48,610 bases of DNA. Origin: Priapulus caudatus (lineage: Eukaryota > Priapulida > Priapulimorpha > Priapulimorphida > Priapulidae). Position 1 is the stretch's first letter. Each line of letters begins with the position of its first letter. This document shows positions 1-13,261 of this stretch, one piece after another. The stretch lies in the NCBI RefSeq assembly GCF_000485595.1, contig NW_014577448.1, positions 93,603-142,212 of the forward strand. Direction: 5' to 3'. The notes under the pieces are model-generated. The model ran no database searches. It was not told the DNA's origin and saw only the letters and a program-made list of their open reading frames with translations. Both the position numbers and the translations under genes were made by a program.

Positions 1-97
1 ATTGGTATTCTTACAATCTTTTTTTATTACATATAAACGATGGGTCACTTAAGAAGATAATCTAGGCAAGAACCATGTAAGTATCACCTATTATATG

Positions 98-140
<43 letters not shown>

Positions 141-144
<4 letters not shown>

Positions 145-214
145 GAGTGATAATAGGAATTTCTATAATAGGGGAGCAAGGATATAGGGATAATTTCCTA
201 TTATCTACTCCTGA
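141..214. repeat. TCAGGAG hairpin in (TA)n
   Basis: An inverted repeat begins TCAGGAGTGATAATAGGAA and ends with the complement (…CTACTCCTGA). It is bounded on both sides by TA dinucleotides. The same TCAGGAG…CTCCTGA ends recur at 5820-5866, 9013-9058 and 32928-32963, so this looks like one member of a small hairpin family. Confidence 0.6.
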
Positions 215-557
215 TATATATAGATATATAATTTATATTTCTACTACATATAATATAACTACTACACAGCGGGACCACTGTCGTAGTAACAGCTTAGCTT
301 CACAGCTGCTGCCACGTACGTCTGTTTACATAATAACACCCAGTGAAATAACCCGCTACATACGACGCTAACAGGTTGACTACGTGACGGGAGTACACGA
401 AAATAACATGGGTGTCTGTCACGTGGCAGACTGACTATTCATGAAGGGTGTTGGCTATCCGCCCGGGCGTGAGGGACAGTCACGTGATACAGTTGACGTA
501 TACTTCAAAGTCCAAATCTTCCACAGTCATACTTCCGTACTAGACATGGCCTTATAT

Positions 558-594
558 CCCTAACCCTAACCCTGATCCTAACCCTAATCCTAAC
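558..594 (+). repeat. Degenerate CCCTAA run
   Basis: About six units of CCCTAA or one-base variants (CCTGAT, CCTAAT). It is interstitial and not a chromosome end. Cleaner runs of the same repeat lie in transposon-like elements at 27.6, 29.55 and 30.4 kb. Confidence 0.7.
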
Positions 595-1185
595 ACTAGT
601 GCTGCCACATTACGGTACTGTCCCTCCACGCGCCGGGGATAGAATTTCCCATTCACGAACATTGCAGGTAATGAAAAACGCTAGCCGTCCACTGCAGCTC
701 TAGCAAAACCATTCGTGGACAACTCACGGAACAATTCGCGGCAGAAACGGTCAGGGTGCTCGCCGAATGACCGCGAGCAGTAAACGAGCTAACTTCTGCG
801 CGTTCCTAATGATATACCACACTATTATTCACTGGTCGTTACTGAAGAAGGCAAAATCCTAATAGACACATTCCACGTCAATCGGTCCCCATGCTAACAC
901 GTTTGCGCATATATCATGAATTAACTGAACGCGGATTCAAGACCACCCAGATGTCAGTCTAGCAAGTCTATCGCGTTCGGTGCATGACACGGGTGACACA
1001 TAGTAAGCCTTATTTCAAATGGTATAATGAGATTGGGGGGCAAGTATTGCTGATGCGAGGTCTGCTAGGGGTGGTTCAGGCTGCGGTTACGTATGCTATC
1101 GCCTGCAGCTGATGCACTGAGGCTGCTGTCTGTGTGAGTGCAGTGGCCTTGTCACACAACACGCACACCCAGCACACACAATCAC

Positions 1186-1223
<38 letters not shown>

Positions 1224-1250
1224 ACACACAGCACACACACACACACACAC
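1186..1250 (+). repeat. (CA)n microsatellite
   Basis: Nearly uninterrupted CA dinucleotide run. The frames crossing it are simple-repeat artefacts. Confidence 0.9.
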
Positions 1251-3794
1251 CTAGACATCACTGGACTGTGAAGCGAGGCCGTGTCAGACCCCTCGTTGTC
1301 ACTACTGCGACAGCGTGTGACACCAGTGACACGATTTGTTACCCCGATTGTTACGGCAGACCAAGACGTGGACGCTAACCCTGATGCGGGTCACCTCTCA
1401 CATGTTCTTGTCGTACACGGGTATTACGTAACCAGGGCTGTTAACCAATACATCCTTCTCTCCAACACCCTTGCACCTGTTTCCCCCTTTCACACATTTC
1501 CTTCTCCACCTTCCCCCCCCCCCTTCCTGCTGTTCCGTGTTCCGATTTCTCGCTTCGCAGATTTCCCAATCTCCACCAGGGCCCCTCCTCCGTGCCGCAC
1601 CTTTCCAGTTTTAACGCTTCACCGTTTGCTCGTGCACACCAGGCCCTTGCCCTGCAGTGCTTCTCAACATGCTGGCTCCATCAATCACTGCTGTCCTCCG
1701 TCACTATCTACAATGCCCTTGATCGCGAGAAGAGCTTCTTGCCTTCTGGAGTCTTTCTTCTGAGCGGGCGTCTCCCCTTGTACAGGCTTTGTACATTCCT
1801 TCGACTCGACGACGACCTGTGTGGGTAACGATAGCCACAACTTATGTTAATGATAAATTAACGCACCGGCTATTTATTGAATAAACGTATGTTAACGGCA
1901 TATGTATGAATAAGAGCATGAACGAAGTTTGAGATTATTCCAGCGATTCTATCCAAAAGGTGAATTTAGAGAACAAATAAGAGTAACTATTGGCTAAATT
2001 GAGAGTACTGGCAAATATTATGGAACAGGGAGAAATGAGATGATGATACAAGCATAACAGAACGAAGAATGGAAGAACAAGAATGAGAAGAAGTACGAGA
2101 TAAATAGAAGCATGAATAGAGATAGTAGACGAAAAGAGCAAAGAACAATGAAGAGGAAGAAGAAACAAGATAAAACAGTTCGTGTGAGTGTGCTTACAGC
2201 CGAGCGATATTGATGTTACGGTGTCAACGCCCTTAACTCTTTCCCCTCGTTCAAGTTTCTCCTCTCGCTTCTTGCATTTCCAATGATGGCTTGCTAACAA
2301 CAGATGAAAGAATAAATTGTTTATTGTTGAGATAAAAAGACTTAAGCAGAGACCTGTAAGAAGTGAGATGGGCGAGTAAAGGAGAGGGACGTGGAGAGGT
2401 GAGAGGAAGAGGGTGAGGATTCAAGCGCAGATGCATTCCTGCAATTCTAGAGGAAAAGAATGTATGAATAAATGTCTGTATATCATTAGTATATAGCTTG
2501 TGGTAGCAGTAGACTTGGCAGGGTTGGTGGCTCTCAAACACAAATTTCATCACTAAGTTCTGAAAGATACAGGATTCCTATCTGGTATCAAAGATCCTAA
2601 AAGTAATGTAAAAGTAAATGTTTTGTGCAAGCAACGTCAGGATTACAGAGAAGACATTCTTTCTTCTTCTCATAGCTAACGCATGACTCTTTCGCTGCGA
2701 ATGTTATTCTCACGTTTCATTCATTGGCACACGCGCAAAGATGGCACAAGACCGCCGAATGAGCAGCTGTCACTCTGGGCGGCACTTGTTGGCTGTTCTA
2801 GTGCAGGTAGTATTTCCGATGGTTCCATCTAATTAAATTATTGTTGCTTGCTAGTGAAAAAGGTTTAGATTTACAGGAACCCGCGGAATAACGCAATTTC
2901 ATTATGTATTATATGTATTGCTTGATACGTTGAACTTCTTCTAGTTGTATGTCTCAATGCTTATTTCGCGCAGCGCGTAGTGACCCCTATATATTTAACC
3001 TGAAATTAAAACATTATTTCACTGAGCGAATGCAGCTAAGAATGACGCCGCAATTACGTCAGCTGAACTATTCTCTTGAGAGCTATTGATAGTTTTTAAA
3101 GTAGAAATTACATAGCAGATTAATGGGCGTTCTCTGTTGTTGTAAGTGTTTCTGTTACACGCCGCCGCACAAATAGTGGGCGAAATCGTCTGGCGCATCT
3201 CAATTATATGACCTGCTCATGCAGAGACACATATAAATCAATAACTGTGTTACAGTAGCACTAGTGCAAAGGCTGTGTAATCGAAGTTGTATGATAAACT
3301 ATCACCCCAACCCATGTTGCGTCCGCACCCGACGAGCACTGTAATGGCCTCAAATAGCGCGTTATTAACACGCGCCTGTTTGCATTCCGTAATTAGTCAT
3401 CTAGAATTCCACAGCGCAGCAGAAAGACGTTTATCTCCGTCTCGCGCTTGGCTGGCTAATTGAGTGGAACAGAGGAGTGCTGCAGCACGGATGCTGCTGA
3501 TAGGAGGCTGAGCGATCTCATACACGAATAGGCTTTCAGCTACAAATTTCTCGGACGGTATAGACATCAGCGTAAATTGAAGTTGCATTCTACCAGCTAT
3601 AACTTCACTCCGAACGTCTGATAGCATTCACTTCGAATAATCATATACTGTAGATTATCAGCAACGACGTTTGCTGTGGTTGTCACAAACTCTAAGAGTA
3701 TTGCGATCATTAATATAGATGATCAGCAATGGCTTTAATTAGCGGAATGAGTCACTCGCACAGATGGCACGTGTTAATGCTCTGCGTGTGTGTG

Positions 3795-3878
3795 TATGTG
3801 TGAGAAGAGCACGCGAGAGGAGAGAGAGAGCGCGAGAGAGAGAAAGAAGCGAGTAGAGAGAGAGAGAGAGAACGAGAG

Positions 3879-3928
<50 letters not shown>

Positions 3929-3981
3929 AAGAAGAGAGAGAGAAAGCGCGGAGACAAGGAGAGAGAGCGAGAGGGGGGGAG

Positions 3982-4073
<92 letters not shown>

Positions 4074-4420
4074 AAGAGAACAAGCCTCATCCTACGACCT
4101 GATTCTGTGCGTGATTCTGTTGACAAACGACGGAGTAAGTCGAAAGAGGAGAGAAAACGATCAGACGAGAATGAAGACAAAAGAGAATGAGGATGAGAAT
4201 GAGGAGGAGGAGGAGGAGGTAGGAGGCAGGAGGAGAGAGAGTGAGAGGCAGAGGAAGCGCGAAGGAAAAGGAGAGGAAGAAGAAGAAAAGAAGCGGAAGA
4301 AGAGCACGGAGAGGAGGAAGGAGAGGAGGAGGAGGAGGAAGGAAGGAGGAGGAGGAAAAAGAGAAAGGATGTTGAGGAAAAGGAGGAGGAAGAGGAGGAG
4401 GAGGAGGAGGGGTTAATAAG
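3795..4420 (+). repeat. (GA)n tract with purine-rich tail
   Basis: About 280 bp of (GA)n with scattered interruptions, followed by about 350 bp of GGA/GAA-rich purine sequence to about 4415. Open frames here (RERERE on one strand, SLSLSL on the other) are repeat products. Confidence 0.95.
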
Positions 4421-4959
4421 ATGTCGAGGAGGTGGAAGAGGAAAACAAAGATGAATAGTCTCTACAAACGACCCCTGTCACACACAAAAACCAATGACAA
4501 TACCAATAACAACAATACTATCTGAAAAGGTACCGCCCGGCGCGGGCCTATAAGCTTGAGTAATACAAGTGATTCACTTAGGCACAGGGAGAGTGGGAGG
4601 ACGAGGGGTAGGACAACCCAAACTACTACCGAATAATCATGAATCCGTCCCGCGATAGACATGGCAATCGTCTTCATCTCATCCGTAGGCCGGTGCCGTG
4701 AAAGACCGAGAGCGCAAGTCACTCTCCCACATCGGGGTCACTTCTAATTGCCTGCCAACACCTGCACTGATCAACACGCAGTGTGTAATGACTTTAGAGT
4801 AAATTACTGCCTCTCGCTGTACATTAATTAGAACGACAAGCACGGTGCACCCACCTCGATGTAATTCGACTTAAAATACCAGCAGGGGAACAAGAGACGG
4901 CGAACTCGTGGAACGTCGGTACCTTCTCCTCGATACAGACGATTTCACTCACGAGGCCG

Positions 4960-5395
4960 ACGAGTAGCAATAGCAGCAGTGGCAGCAATAGCAGATCAGC
5001 AGTGGCAGTAGGCAGTAGTAGGAGCAGCAGTGTTCAGCAATAGGCAGTAAGGTAGCAGTAGCGAGTACAGTAGCACAGTAGCAGTACCGCAGTAGCGTAG
5101 CAGTAGGCAGTAGACATAGCAGTAAGCAAGTAGGGCAGTAGCAGTAGGGCAGTAGCATTAGGCAGTAGCGTTAGCAGCAGCAATAGCAGTAAGCAGTAGC
5201 AGTAGCAGTAGCAGTAGCAGTAGTAGCGTACAAGTAAGCAGTAGCAAGTAAGCAAGTAGCAGTAGGCAGTAGCCGTAGGCAGTAGGCAGTAAGCAGGTAG
5301 CAGTAGCAATAGCAGTAGCAGCAGCAGCAGGGCAGCAGCAGCAGCGGCTAACAGTAAGCAGCAGGCACGTAGCCAGCACTAGTAGCAGCAGCATT
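4960..5395 (+). repeat. GTAGCA/GCAGTA tandem repeat
   Basis: Degenerate 3- and 6-bp repeat (AGTAGC, GCAGTA, CAGCAG). It leads directly into the duplicated segment starting near 5321. A shorter version (about 8547-8615) stands at the start of the second copy. Confidence 0.9.
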
Positions 5396-5819
5396 GCCGA
5401 CGTCAATTGGCGCGCCAGTTAAAAATACTTGCTTCCGTAGACACTGGATGAAAATATTTGTCTATTTGGGCCCTAGTAGACACTGGCTGTATATTTACCT
5501 CCATGAGGAAAACTCCGCCGTAAATTTACCATAGCAATTTTTCTCCGGGAGATAATAAGCTTCCGAACGAAGGCAAACGCGCGGTTTGAACGAGCTATAC
5601 CTAATCCACTCTGTATCATTCGATCTAATGAACCATCATACGAGTGATAATTAAGCGAGAGTAGTGCGGCCAACCATGCGAAGTCCTTCGTAATGAGTTA
5701 TGTAATAGGTTGCGTGTGAATGAGTCAGGCTGTAGGCGAGAGCAGTTTGCAGCCGTAATTTCCATGATTCTCTTCGTGTGCTAAAATATTACAGCACATT
5801 TTAGGTGTATTTTATAGAT

Positions 5820-5866
5820 TCAGGAGGCTAATAATGACAAAATAATTTGTCATTATTAGCTCCTGA
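5820..5866. repeat. TCAGGAG hairpin element
   Basis: Near-perfect palindrome TCAGGAG(g)CTAATAATGACA … TGTCATTATTAGCTCCTGA. ATAGAT flanks it directly on both sides (…ATAGAT|TCAGG, CCTGA|ATAGAT…), which looks like a short target-site duplication. Confidence 0.7.
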
Positions 5867-6949
5867 ATAGATGTACTCGAGCGTGGCGTGGCCAGCGTGC
5901 GTGCTGGGTGCGTGCGCGAATGACTGCGTATGTACGCGCTGGTGCTTGTGTGTGCGTGCGTACTGTGTGGTGCGTGGGCGCGTGCGTGTGTGTGTGTGCG
6001 TGTGTCTAGGTCGCGTGACGACTGCGTGACGACTGTGACAGAGGATAAGAAAGTATAGACATCTCGCCCGCAATAGGATTACCGCCCGCGTAGCAAAGAC
6101 ACCTAGTCAACACAGTCATGCACGTTGAAGCCTAATATATATGTACGTCGTTGCCAATGAGCTTCAGCGTGTCTCTCCCTCGATCCTCACGCGATCGTTT
6201 GCAAGGTGTCGATGCCACCTCCGCACATGTCACACCCGCGAACGGTCGCACGGGAGTTTACCCAATATTTATTAATGTTAGCTGTATCTGACTTTCCTGA
6301 ATTCTGGACGTAGCTAGTGGGGTTGAACCTAATTCCCCCTACCAATACGTATGACATCAGTGCTTACCCAATTTCCATCGGCCGTGCCTCTCTGCTCCTC
6401 GCCAACATCCCTACCCTACTTCTGTTGGCCAGTTTCTATCCCTCGCCTAACTTCTCCTGGCACCCCTCCCCTACTTATCGCTTGCCCCCCTCCGCTCTAC
6501 TTCCTCGCTTCCATCCCACCCCTACTGTCTCCTGCCACACCTCCCCTAATTATTGCCTGCCACCCCTCCCCTCTTCTCACTGCCACCCCTCCGCCTACTT
6601 CTTCCTGCCAGCCCTCCCCTACTTATAGCTGCACCGCCTCCCCTACTTCTCCCTGCCATCGCCTCCGACTAGGCTTCGCCTGACAGCTCTTCTCGCAGTT
6701 CTGCCCTGCCGACCTTTTCTGCATTCTCGCACCCTCAGCTATAATGACTGTTTCCGCCATGTCGTCTCCATATTGTTTATATTGAAATTATTTTTTTGAC
6801 TGACATACACGCAAGGGCGATAGGGACACATGGGCATCGCCTGTGCATGCCCACCTCCAGTGTTAATTATGGTACATAATTACCTTACTGGTTACTTATG
6901 GTACATAATTAGCCTACCACAATAATAACCTTATGTGGTAATTATCATG

Positions 6950-7266
6950 CGGGGTGCGAAAATTAACGCGAGTCCAAGTCAAATACTCCCTGATTCGACA
7001 TATGCAAAGAGTCAACCAGTAACCGTGTGACTCCCTGGATATTCTGCTATATAACTAGTTCGTTCGCTAGAGCACGGCCTCGGCGGAATTACCGTATTTT
7101 TTTTTAGCAAAATGTCGCCAAGAAAATTTGGGCAGACGTGGCACCGCAAATGCCCGTTTTTGTTAATAATCTTTAAGTTTTGAACGCAGACTGCGGACTC
7201 CGTCCTCTTTTTTGAGGGTAGGGAGTCCATTGGACTCGCTTTGTTCAAAGTTAATATCTACCCCTG
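6950..7266. mobile_element. GAGTCC-family TIR element (copy 1)
   Basis: About 317 bp. It starts CGGGGTGCGAAAATTAAC and ends GTTAATATCTACCCCTG, so the ends are inverted repeats of the form CRGGGTRNGAAATTAAC. Inside are GAGTCC / GGACTC motifs and the block 'TGACTCCCTG.ATATTCTGC'. Three further copies lie at 9948-10262, 16257-16695 and 39928-40251. No transposase frame, so it is non-autonomous. Confidence 0.65.
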
Positions 7267-9012
7267 TCATGCGTGTACGGGAAAACGCAACGTACACAAG
7301 CACGTAGCCGTTTAAAATAATAAAACAATTGGCAAATAAACACAAATTGTCTTTACAACCAAAGTTTCCATGTGTGCGGTAAGATTGCGTGTTGCAGAGG
7401 AGCATGAATAAAATGTTTAGGGTCGCTGGGAATAAATAGGGTCGGTCGGGAAACCGTAACCACACCTATATTTTCTTTTGGCCTAACTTGTTATTCCGGA
7501 AGCGAAGGTAATCATCAGCATTAGACCAGTCAGGTCAGCAGACGGCAATCAATAACACCTGACAGGTGTCAAGGGCCAGCAGTGGCCCTCAGGCACTCAA
7601 CAATAACTCTAAATTCTCTCTAACCACAGTCGATAAATTCTAACCTGTGTTGTTTCTACAAGTATCAGGCCGGCCTCATGGGTTTTAGCTAGCGAGACTT
7701 TCCGGGGGCATACATAATCATGATTTGAATGAAATATTAATGGCTAACCTGCTACGCATGATTGCTCCTCTAATTGAAAACATCACCAGCACCATATGGT
7801 GATATCAATCAACTATACTACTCACTTATATCACTTACTATACAATATCAATCAACACGTTACCGACCGCCATTAGGAAAATGTTCGCCGTAGACCGACA
7901 CAGAATTCTAAATGCAACTCAAGAATCATATTAAGGAGGCAGTCAGCAGAAATCATGGAATATCTCATTCTTAGTCATACACCACCGAGACAGTCTTGAA
8001 TAAGGACGTGGCTAGAGCACCGGCCCATGTAAACCTGACATTGATGTCTGCACCACCGCAGGTTACCTAACCAGATATTGTTCACCAGTGGTCATCGCTA
8101 GCACACCGACTCTTCCGCGTCAGCCAGTATGGAGATAAAACTCGACATATAGTCACCAGTAGTTTATCGCGCGATGTACCCCCAGAGTCCGACCGACCAA
8201 TCTTGACATCCTCTGCACTTATGCAAAATCGGAGGACATGGTTGGTCAGCTAGTGCGGTCAAGCAACCCACACAGAGAGTGCCGTCTTGACCACACGTTC
8301 ACATTCTTTGCTGGTTTAAATTTGCTTCTTTCAACGTTTTCGGGAATCTTTAAACCGTGCCGTGACGGCCCCTGAATAGCCTGCAGTTGCACTTACGGAG
8401 TGTTCGCGGTGAAATTGCTACGCGTACGGAAACTCAAGTGGTTTGAGTCGAGTCCGAGCGTGTTTATACTCAGTGTTCACAGGGTCACTTCTCTCACTGC
8501 CTGGCCTTGGGTTTTATATATACATATATATATATATATATATAAAGCAGCAGCAGCAGCAGCAGCAGCAGCGCTAACAGTAGCAGCAGCACTAGCAGCA
8601 CTAGTAGCAGCAGCATTGCCGACGTCATTGGCGCGCCATTAAAATACTTGCTCCCGTAGACACTGGAGAAAATATTTGTCTATTTGCCCTAGTAGACACT
8701 GCTGTATATTTACCTCCATGAGGAAAACTCCGCCCGTATTTACCTAGCAATTTTTCTCCGGGAGATAATAAGCTCCAACGAGGCAAACCGCGGTTTAACG
8801 AGCTATACCTAATCCACTCTCGTATCATCAGTCTAATGAACCTACATACGAGTATAATTAAGCGAGAGTAGTGCGCCAACCATCGAAGTCCTTCGTAATG
8901 AGTTATTGTATAGTTGCGTGTGAATGAGTCAGGGCTGTAGCGAAGAGTTGCAGCCGTAATTTCCATGATTCTCTTCGTGTGCTAAATACACATTTTTAGG
9001 TGTATTTATAGA

Positions 9013-9058
9013 TCAGGAGCTAATAATGACAAAATAATTTGTCATTATTAGCTCCTGA
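9013..9058. repeat. TCAGGAG hairpin element (copy in duplicate)
   Basis: Same palindrome as at 5820-5866, without the extra G, so it reads TCAGGAGCTAATAATGACA and its exact complement. Confidence 0.7.
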
Positions 9059-9589
9059 ATAGATGTATGCGAGCGTGCGTGGCCGCGTGCGTGCGTGGGT
9101 GCGTGCGCGAATGACTGCGTATGTACGCGGCTGTGCTTGTGTGTGCGTGCGTATGTGTGTGCGCGTGCGCGTGCGTGTGTGTGTGCGTGTGTCTAGGTCG
9201 CGTGACGACTGCGTGACGACTGTGACAAGGATAAGAAAGTATAGACTCTCGCCCGCAAATAGGATTACCGCCGCGTAGCAAAGACACTAGTCAACACAGT
9301 CAGTGCACGTTGAAGCTATATATATGTACGTCTGTTTGCAATGAGCTTTACGTGGTCTCTCTCCTCGATCCTCACGCGATCGTTTGCAAGGTGTCGATGC
9401 CACCTCCGCACATGTCACACCACCGCGACGGTCGCACGAGTTTACCCAATATTTATTATTTAGCTGTTCTGACTTTCCTGATCTGGACGTAGCTAGTGGG
9501 GTTGACTATTCCCCCTACCCTACGTATGACATCAGTCTCTCCCCAATTTCCTCGCCGCCTCTCTTCTCCTCCCAACATCCCTACCCTAC

Positions 9590-9705
9590 TTCTGTTGCCA
9601 GTTTCTACCCCTCCCCTACTTCTCCTGCCACCCCTCCCCTACTTATCCTGCCACCCCTCCCCTACTTCTCCTGCCATCCCTCCCCTACTTCCCCTGACAG
9701 CTCTT
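9590..9705 (+). repeat. About 23-bp pyrimidine minisatellite
   Basis: Four to five tandem units close to CTACTTCTCCTGCCACCCCT followed by CCC. A noisier version of the same array is in copy 1 at about 6410-6660. Open frames here are repeat products. Confidence 0.75.
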
Positions 9706-9947
9706 CTCCAGTTCTCCTGCCACCTTTCCTTCATTCTCGCAACCCTCAGCTATAATGACTTTCCCATGTCCGTCCTCCATATTGTTTATATTGAATTATT
9801 TTTTTGACTGACTACACGCAGGGCGAAGGGACACATGGCATCCCTGCATGCCACCTCCATGTTAATTATGGTACATAATTACCTTACTGGTTACCTTATG
9901 GTACATAATTACCTACCACATAATAACCTTATGTGGTAATTATCATG

Positions 9948-10262
9948 CGGGGTGCGAAATTAACGCGAGTCCAGAGTCAAATACTCCCTGATTCGACATA
10001 TGCAAGAGTCCAACCAAGTAACCGTGTGACTCCCTGAATATTCTGCTATACTAACTAGTTCGTTCCAGAGCACGGCCTCGCGGAATTACCGTATTTTTTT
10101 TTAGACAAATTCGCCAAGAAAATTTGCGGCAGACGTGGCACCCAGCAAATGCCCTTTTTGTTAATATCTTTAAGTTTTGAACGCGCAACTGCGACTACTC
10201 CTCTTTTTTGAGGGTAGGAAGTCCATTGGACTCGCTTTGTTCAAAGTTAATATCTACCCCTG
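9948..10262. mobile_element. GAGTCC-family TIR element (copy 2)
   Basis: Counterpart of 6950-7266 within the duplicated segment, with the same ends and the same flanking TCATGC. It is not an independent insertion. Confidence 0.65.
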
Positions 10263-10407
10263 TCATGCGTGTACAGATGGAAAACGCACGTACCACAAGC
10301 ACGTAGCCGTTTTAATAATAAAACAACTTGGGCAAATAAACACAAACTTGTCTTTACAACCAAAGTTTCCCATGTGTGGCGGTAAGGATTGCGTGGTCAG
10401 AGGAGCA

Positions 10408-10956
10408 NNNNNNNNNNNNNNNNNNNNNNNNNNNNNNNNNNNNNNNNNNNNNNNNNNNNNNNNNNNNNNNNNNNNNNNNNNNNNNNNNNNNNNNNNNNNN
10501 NNNNNNNNNNNNNNNNNNNNNNNNNNNNNNNNNNNNNNNNNNNNNNNNNNNNNNNNNNNNNNNNNNNNNNNNNNNNNNNNNNNNNNNNNNNNNNNNNNNN
10601 NNNNNNNNNNNNNNNNNNNNNNNNNNNNNNNNNNNNNNNNNNNNNNNNNNNNNNNNNNNNNNNNNNNNNNNNNNNNNNNNNNNNNNNNNNNNNNNNNNNN
10701 NNNNNNNNNNNNNNNNNNNNNNNNNNNNNNNNNNNNNNNNNNNNNNNNNNNNNNNNNNNNNNNNNNNNNNNNNNNNNNNNNNNNNNNNNNNNNNNNNNNN
10801 NNNNNNNNNNNNNNNNNNNNNNNNNNNNNNNNNNNNNNNNNNNNNNNNNNNNNNNNNNNNNNNNNNNNNNNNNNNNNNNNNNNNNNNNNNNNNNNNNNNN
10901 NNNNNNNNNNNNNNNNNNNNNNNNNNNNNNNNNNNNNNNNNNNNNNNNNNNNNNNN
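10408..10956. other. Assembly gap (549 N)
   Basis: Run of undetermined bases. Any open frame that crosses it is meaningless. Confidence 1.
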
Positions 10957-12130
10957 TCCGGCGTCCCCGGTCAACCTCACCGCGCTCCCTTCAACGTCAT
11001 AACTTCGAGGGCATCGCCAGCTGTATATGTTGCTGGCCACTACCGGTCACGCCAGACTCAAGTCTCTCAATCTCAGGTTAAGCTGTTTTGGGGCATCGAG
11101 GAAATGCTGGGAATCGATTATGCGCCTAGAGAAATCAAAAACCTCTGGAGGAGGGTTTGAGCTTCTGCCCTGTTCTGCTGGTACATTAACATCTTGGTCC
11201 TGCAGTATTATCAATGTCAATGAGTTCACTTTTTGAACAGTTAATGCTTTTGTTTGAGACTATGCAGCTGAACATGGATTAACGACACTTATGCTTTATT
11301 AATAAACAACAAAAGTAAATAACATCTGCCCCTGCTGTGCAAGGCCCTGAAGCCAATTTCATGCGCATCGTTAATATTAAATACATTGTCATTTGACTAG
11401 ATGTGGAGTATCGAATAGTATCTTGACAGTCGTTTCTAGTGATATATCCTGTGCATTCACTCTATCAATGTTTGCATTATCACAAAACACTTTGATTCAA
11501 TAGTGATTCGTCCTTGGCCGGGAATTTCTAGTCTGGTGCAAATTGGTCTTCATAGGAGTGTCTAGAGAAACATTTCGGATTCTACTTCTAGTGAAAATTT
11601 GACTAACAAATGAATATGTGACACGGGACTAATCGCAGGATGTAATTCACTCACACGTAGTTAACACACACCAGTCTGAGTCAACCTCCGAAAACATTAA
11701 AGTCACATAGCTATAATCAGTATGTTGAAAAGTTTCCTTACTAAGTACCTTTTTCAAGACAAGTTCTCAAGGTATAACCGATGTTGATTCTCCAGTATCT
11801 GGTAATCGATGGAAATCTATATATAGTACATCACACTCACTCTATCTAGCAGCGAAGTCATTGAGTGACACGCCAGTGGGAATTTTACACTAGACCAACA
11901 CTCATCCTCTAAAGTTCATACTCATTTTCGTCATGTCACATTCTATCAGCTAAATTGATTCATAGCTACAATAGTAAAGACATCGTTGAAAGAAAAGTAC
12001 AAAAGGTTACACGCTACCGTCCCTTTGTGTGCTGTCTGTACATTTCTATATTACTATATCGACATAGTTAATATTACTGATCCCTGAGCCCCATGTCTGG
12101 TGCATCTACTATTTTGGGCTTCAAGTGTAA
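10957..12130 (-). mobile_element. Inverted copy of the 26.1-27.05 kb retroelement debris
   Basis: The reverse complement matches 26090-27060 in order: first the degraded CR1-like endonuclease region, then the end of an LTR-like sequence with AATAAA, then the primer-binding-like site, then a segment translating to PPPEVFDFSR. All frames are broken. It lies in the insert that separates the two halves of duplicated-segment copy 2. Confidence 0.65.
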
Positions 12131-12480
12131 GATGCCGGTTGGTCACCCCAGCTCGTCGTTTGACCGCACCTCGCTGCTCAGTCACCGGTCGTTTGATGGC
12201 CGGTTTGGGCACTCGGTTTGACACCTGGTCGGTCACTCGTCTTAATAACCACCCATCCTAGTCAACGCCCGTTGACCCGGCCCGGATCGGCGTCACAGGT
12301 GCGTTTGAATGACCACCTGGTCGGTCAGCTCGTTTGACCACTCAGTTTCCAGTCACATCGTTTTGACTGCCGGGTCGGTCATCCGTTTGAACCACGCCGT
12401 CAGTCACGTCGTTTGACACGCTTGGGGCTCAGTCTATGACCACCGCGTCAGTCACTCGTTGACCAACGACCGCGTCCATG
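12130..12480. repeat. Degenerate about 25-30-bp tandem repeat
   Basis: Repeated units close to GACCACCTGGTCGGTCACTC followed by GTTT, about a dozen, with many indels. No coding signal. Confidence 0.6.
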
Positions 12481-12889
12481 TGCCAAGCGGCAGCAAGCAG
12501 CTCACCTTGCAGGCCAGTTTTCGCGTAAGAATCTGCATTGAGCCGTTCGATCTTTCTTAGCGGCTCGCTCTGCGGCAGTCGGCAAACTCAGCTGAGCGTA
12601 AGGCGACGCGAAGCCCAAGCGATGGCGCCCAGCTTTCATCCTCGCCAGCGCAGAGACTCGCCGCCGCCGGCCTCCCTGCCTGCCTCCTCCGTCCGCGGAT
12701 GGCCTTCTCCTCGCGAGAGACGAAGGACTGCAGGAAGGTAACACGTGTGGAAGACGTTAACGGCCCGGGATTTTAACGTTGTGAGGAAGATATAAGAAGA
12801 GAGAGGAAGCGCAGGTCGACCGAGTGTGGCGAGTGCGTGCGTGCGTCGTATCTTGGGGAGAGCAATGAGAAAGACGAGAAAGCCAGAGA

Positions 12890-13130
12890 AAAGAGAGAGA
12901 GATGGAGAGATCAGGGAGACTAGATATATAAGCGGAAGCGAGAAAGAGAGAGAGAGAGAGAGAAACAGAGAGAAAGACGAGAGAGAAAGAGAGATAGAGA
13001 GAGGAGGAGTAATGAGTGAGTGAGGGAGGGAGGGAGGGAGGGAGGGAGGGAGGGAGGAGGGAGGGAGGGAGGGAGGAGGAGGAAATAAAGAGAGAGAGTA
13101 ATGAAAAGAGAGTGTGCGAGAGAATGGAGG
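12890..13130 (+). repeat. Purine-rich (GA)n/(GGGA)n
   Basis: GA-rich run containing about 60 bp of (GGGA)n at about 13021-13080. Open frames here are artefacts. Confidence 0.9.
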
Positions 13131-13261
13131 ACAAGCAACAGAGGTAGGGGAGGGGATGAGAAATTTAAACGCCCCGTAAACCCTGCCCACAATTTAACCA
13201 TATAACGCAATGTATCAGAAAGAGACGAATTTTTTTTTTTTTTTTCCAATTTTCAAAAACT

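Larger units (their letters stand above)
1..3780. other. No recognisable gene
   Basis: No open frame here looks like a conserved protein, and all are short. The stretch holds a (TA)n run with a hairpin near 100-215, a short degenerate CCCTAA run at about 558-594 and a (CA)n run near 1186-1250. The rest is unique-looking, AT-rich DNA without coding character. Confidence 0.6.
5321..8530. repeat. Duplicated 3.2-kb segment, copy 1
   Basis: From the CAGCAG run to the (TA)n at about 8520 this segment matches, in order and orientation, 8561-10407 plus 13262-14480. Nearly all differences are single-base insertions or deletions, often several per 100 bp, in both copies. That is the pattern of uncorrected long-read sequence more than of old divergence. 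The segment has no gene. It carries a TCAGGAG hairpin, (GT)n, a pyrimidine minisatellite and one GAGTCC-family element. Confidence 0.8.
8561..10407. repeat. Duplicated segment, copy 2, first half
   Basis: Matches 5321 to about 7414 collinearly, starting at a CAGCAG run directly after copy 1's terminal (TA)n. It ends at the N gap with 'GGTCAGAGGAGCA', which equals 'TTGCAGAGGAGCATG' in copy 1. The remainder of the copy resumes at 13262. Confidence 0.8.

Noticed and set aside
10177-11160. 327-codon open frame
   Set aside because: It is open only because it crosses 549 undetermined bases; the flanks show no coding character.
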